Of a DNA stretch of 64,000 nt, positions 62,396 to 64,000 are shown one piece after another; the first letter of the stretch is position 1, and the number at the start of each line of letters is the position of its first letter. Position numbers and translations under genes: made by a program. The stretch covers positions 6,439,501 to 6,503,500 of the forward strand of contig CM065382.1 in assembly GCA_033060915.1 (NCBI GenBank), read 5' to 3'. The notes beneath the pieces are model-generated. The model was not told the DNA's origin. It made no database searches and saw only the letters and a list, made by a program, of their open reading frames with translations. This DNA is from Euryodendron excelsum. Lineage: Eukaryota > Streptophyta > Magnoliopsida > Ericales > Pentaphylacaceae.

Positions 62396-64000
62396 CTGAA
62401 AAATCAAAGGAAATATATGTGAAACCACAAACAGGACTAAATTTAGTTCAACTAAAAAGCTGGCAGATATATCACCAAACAAAGATGGATGGTAAAAGCA
62501 ACATTGCATTGATAAACATTCAACAATAAACCTGCAAAACCAAAAATGGAGTAAAGAACGATAGACAATTCTATTTCAAGATATAGATGTCTTTTCACAG
62601 ACTTGATTGTCTAACACCAGGCCACCCTTTTAGAGGCAGTGCCAGTGCCAGCACTCGATACTATATGCCACAATGAGGCTGCTCGTCTAAAGGTATCAGC
62701 ATCGGTAACAGATGGTTGTTTGCCCTCAAACAGATGATTTAGCGAACAGAAAATTAGGCAAGAGTCCTACAATTTAACAAAACCACACCCAATGTTACGT
62801 AGACAGAAAATTAATATCAAAGGGAAATGGTTTAGTTTGACTTTGAGATTCTCCAAAGAAAAGGATACAATAACCATAAGACGAAAATGGTTTAGTCCAA
62901 ATTGTAACTTGTTTTTCTATGTTTTTTTAATAAGCATACAAAGCAGTATCTCCAGTTATTCTAAAGAAGTACCATGTCATTAGAAAAAACAAACCTACTA
63001 CAAAAAGAAAAATTAGCCTAGTTCATAATAAGATAGTATAAGTACATAATTAATGTCAGAGCATGTCAGTAACCAATGATCAAAGATTCAAAGATGTGTA
63101 TCAGTGATGATAAATGCATGAATTGAACTTGCTTCCTAAAAGCACCTCTCCAAGTAGTGGATGCAGGACCATTTCTCAAGGAAGAAAAAATATTTGACCA
63201 CTGGGGCGTAATAGAAAGAAAAAATAATACTCCACATTTTAACTAGATTCCCCCAAACCCATGATATCCAATTCAGAAAGGATCTTCTAGATTTGGTAAG
63301 GAGTGAAAATTTTCATTTTTATATATGTGATTAAATATTTGTATAACCTTAAATATCAAACAGGAGTTACAACGGCTAGACCTAAGTCTGCAGGCAGTTA
63401 TTATAGGAAGGCCCAAAAGAGTCTTTCAATGTATTATTTTTGGGTCCAATGGAATTCATAGGCATGGGCTTCTGGTGGGGTACTGGCGCGATAAAGTTGC
63501 TAAAGAAAATAGTGACTGCTACTGCAACCATGCTAATGAGAAAGCCTACAAAGTGCCACGAGTAATTCTGGTGTAGCAACCATGGTGGTTATGAGGTGTC
63601 CACAGGTCACCCAATATTCTGGTGCCAGCAATTGTGAAGTCTTAATGTGTCACTCTTAGTAATAGAGGTTGGTGGCTGCTATTAATATACCGCAAAGGTA
63701 GAGGTAGGAATTGCAAAACTAAGTTGTGGGGCTCCATCAACCACACTGAGCTCAAATTCCCTAATATACCCCTAAATAATCCCTCCCATGTCCATTAACA
63801 AAATACACTGCTAAACCGTAAGCAACCAACTTTGGTCACTTCCCCATGATCTCAAGCACAGAGGCAGATTTCATTCACAAATAATAAATAAAGAACATCA
63901 ACCACACTTCGCAACAAAATCAGATTGGAAACCAAATAACATTTAGTAATTGGAAACACCCTAATTTACTAAATAAAAGAAAAATTAAAAAAAAATGAAT
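62396..64000. other. Probable intron of the G3BP-like gene
   Basis: The acceptor TTTTTCAG|GCCTC at 62396 implies that this stretch is intron up to an exon outside the window. I searched the minus strand for the RNP1 motif and did not find it. A 65-codon frame (63579-63382) with one hydrophobic segment (FLISMVAVAVTIFFSNFI) lies here. It starts without a clear gene context and is not called. Confidence 0.5.

Noticed and set aside
63382..63579. 65-codon frame with one hydrophobic segment
   Set aside because: It lies in the presumed intron of the G3BP-like gene, matches no family I know, and lacks promoter or splice support that I can defend.

Overview
The window is nuclear DNA from a flowering plant, most likely a eudicot. 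It is AT-rich, with intron-containing genes of land-plant families (FHA2, GAUT8/QUA1, an APD1-type AP2 protein, DPMS3, an auxin-regulated-type F-box protein, B3 and U-box proteins). Plant MITEs, a Ty3/gypsy chromovirus and a short non-autonomous LTR element lie between them. I see no bacterial, organellar or viral genome signature and cannot name the species.

Layout from left to right. A trypsin-like protein begins at 3241 on the minus strand and leaves the window on the left. The RNA polymerase subunit gene NRPB10 (minus, 8729 to 4263) encodes only 71 residues in four small exons spread over 4.5 kb. Its introns hold microsatellites, a TIR transposon and, on the opposite strand, an N-terminal fragment of a U-box E3 ligase. 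A 1.66-kb fold-back Mutator-like element with a 9-bp target duplication follows (8994-10653). Next come a small secreted Gly/Pro-rich protein (plus, 11590) and, tail to tail with it, DPMS3 (minus, 14173 to 12752). DPMS3 stands head to head with FHA2 (plus, 17224-20065). An AP2-domain gene (minus, 27212 to 21530) is tail to tail with FHA2. About 6 kb of gene-poor, repeat-bearing DNA leads to a two-exon gene for a 47-residue protein (plus, 34557-35874) and a single-exon gene for a membrane-anchored plant-specific protein (plus, 38411-39628).

The right half is a B3 transcription factor locus (minus, 41908 to 40473). A diverged second copy of its first exon (48751-48474) is separated from it by a dead chromovirus-type LTR retrotransposon (43307-48352). 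Then come an intronless AUF-type F-box gene (minus, 50229 to 49105), a 1.47-kb non-autonomous LTR element with intact target duplication (50674-52139), MITEs and a LINE-type RNase H relic, the pectin-synthesis gene GAUT8/QUA1 (plus, 56448-58688), and the 3' end of a G3BP-like RNA-binding protein (minus, 62395 to 61613).

The genes are ordinary housekeeping or regulatory loci (transcription, ER glycosylation, cell wall, defence/auxin regulation) and do not form one pathway. Exon models were built by hand from splice sites, reading phase and remembered family sequence. The interesting material is structural: very small exons in repeat-filled introns, nested and inverted gene fragments, an internal empty site for a MITE, and a first-exon duplication flanking a retrotransposon. 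I found no convincing new multi-gene system.
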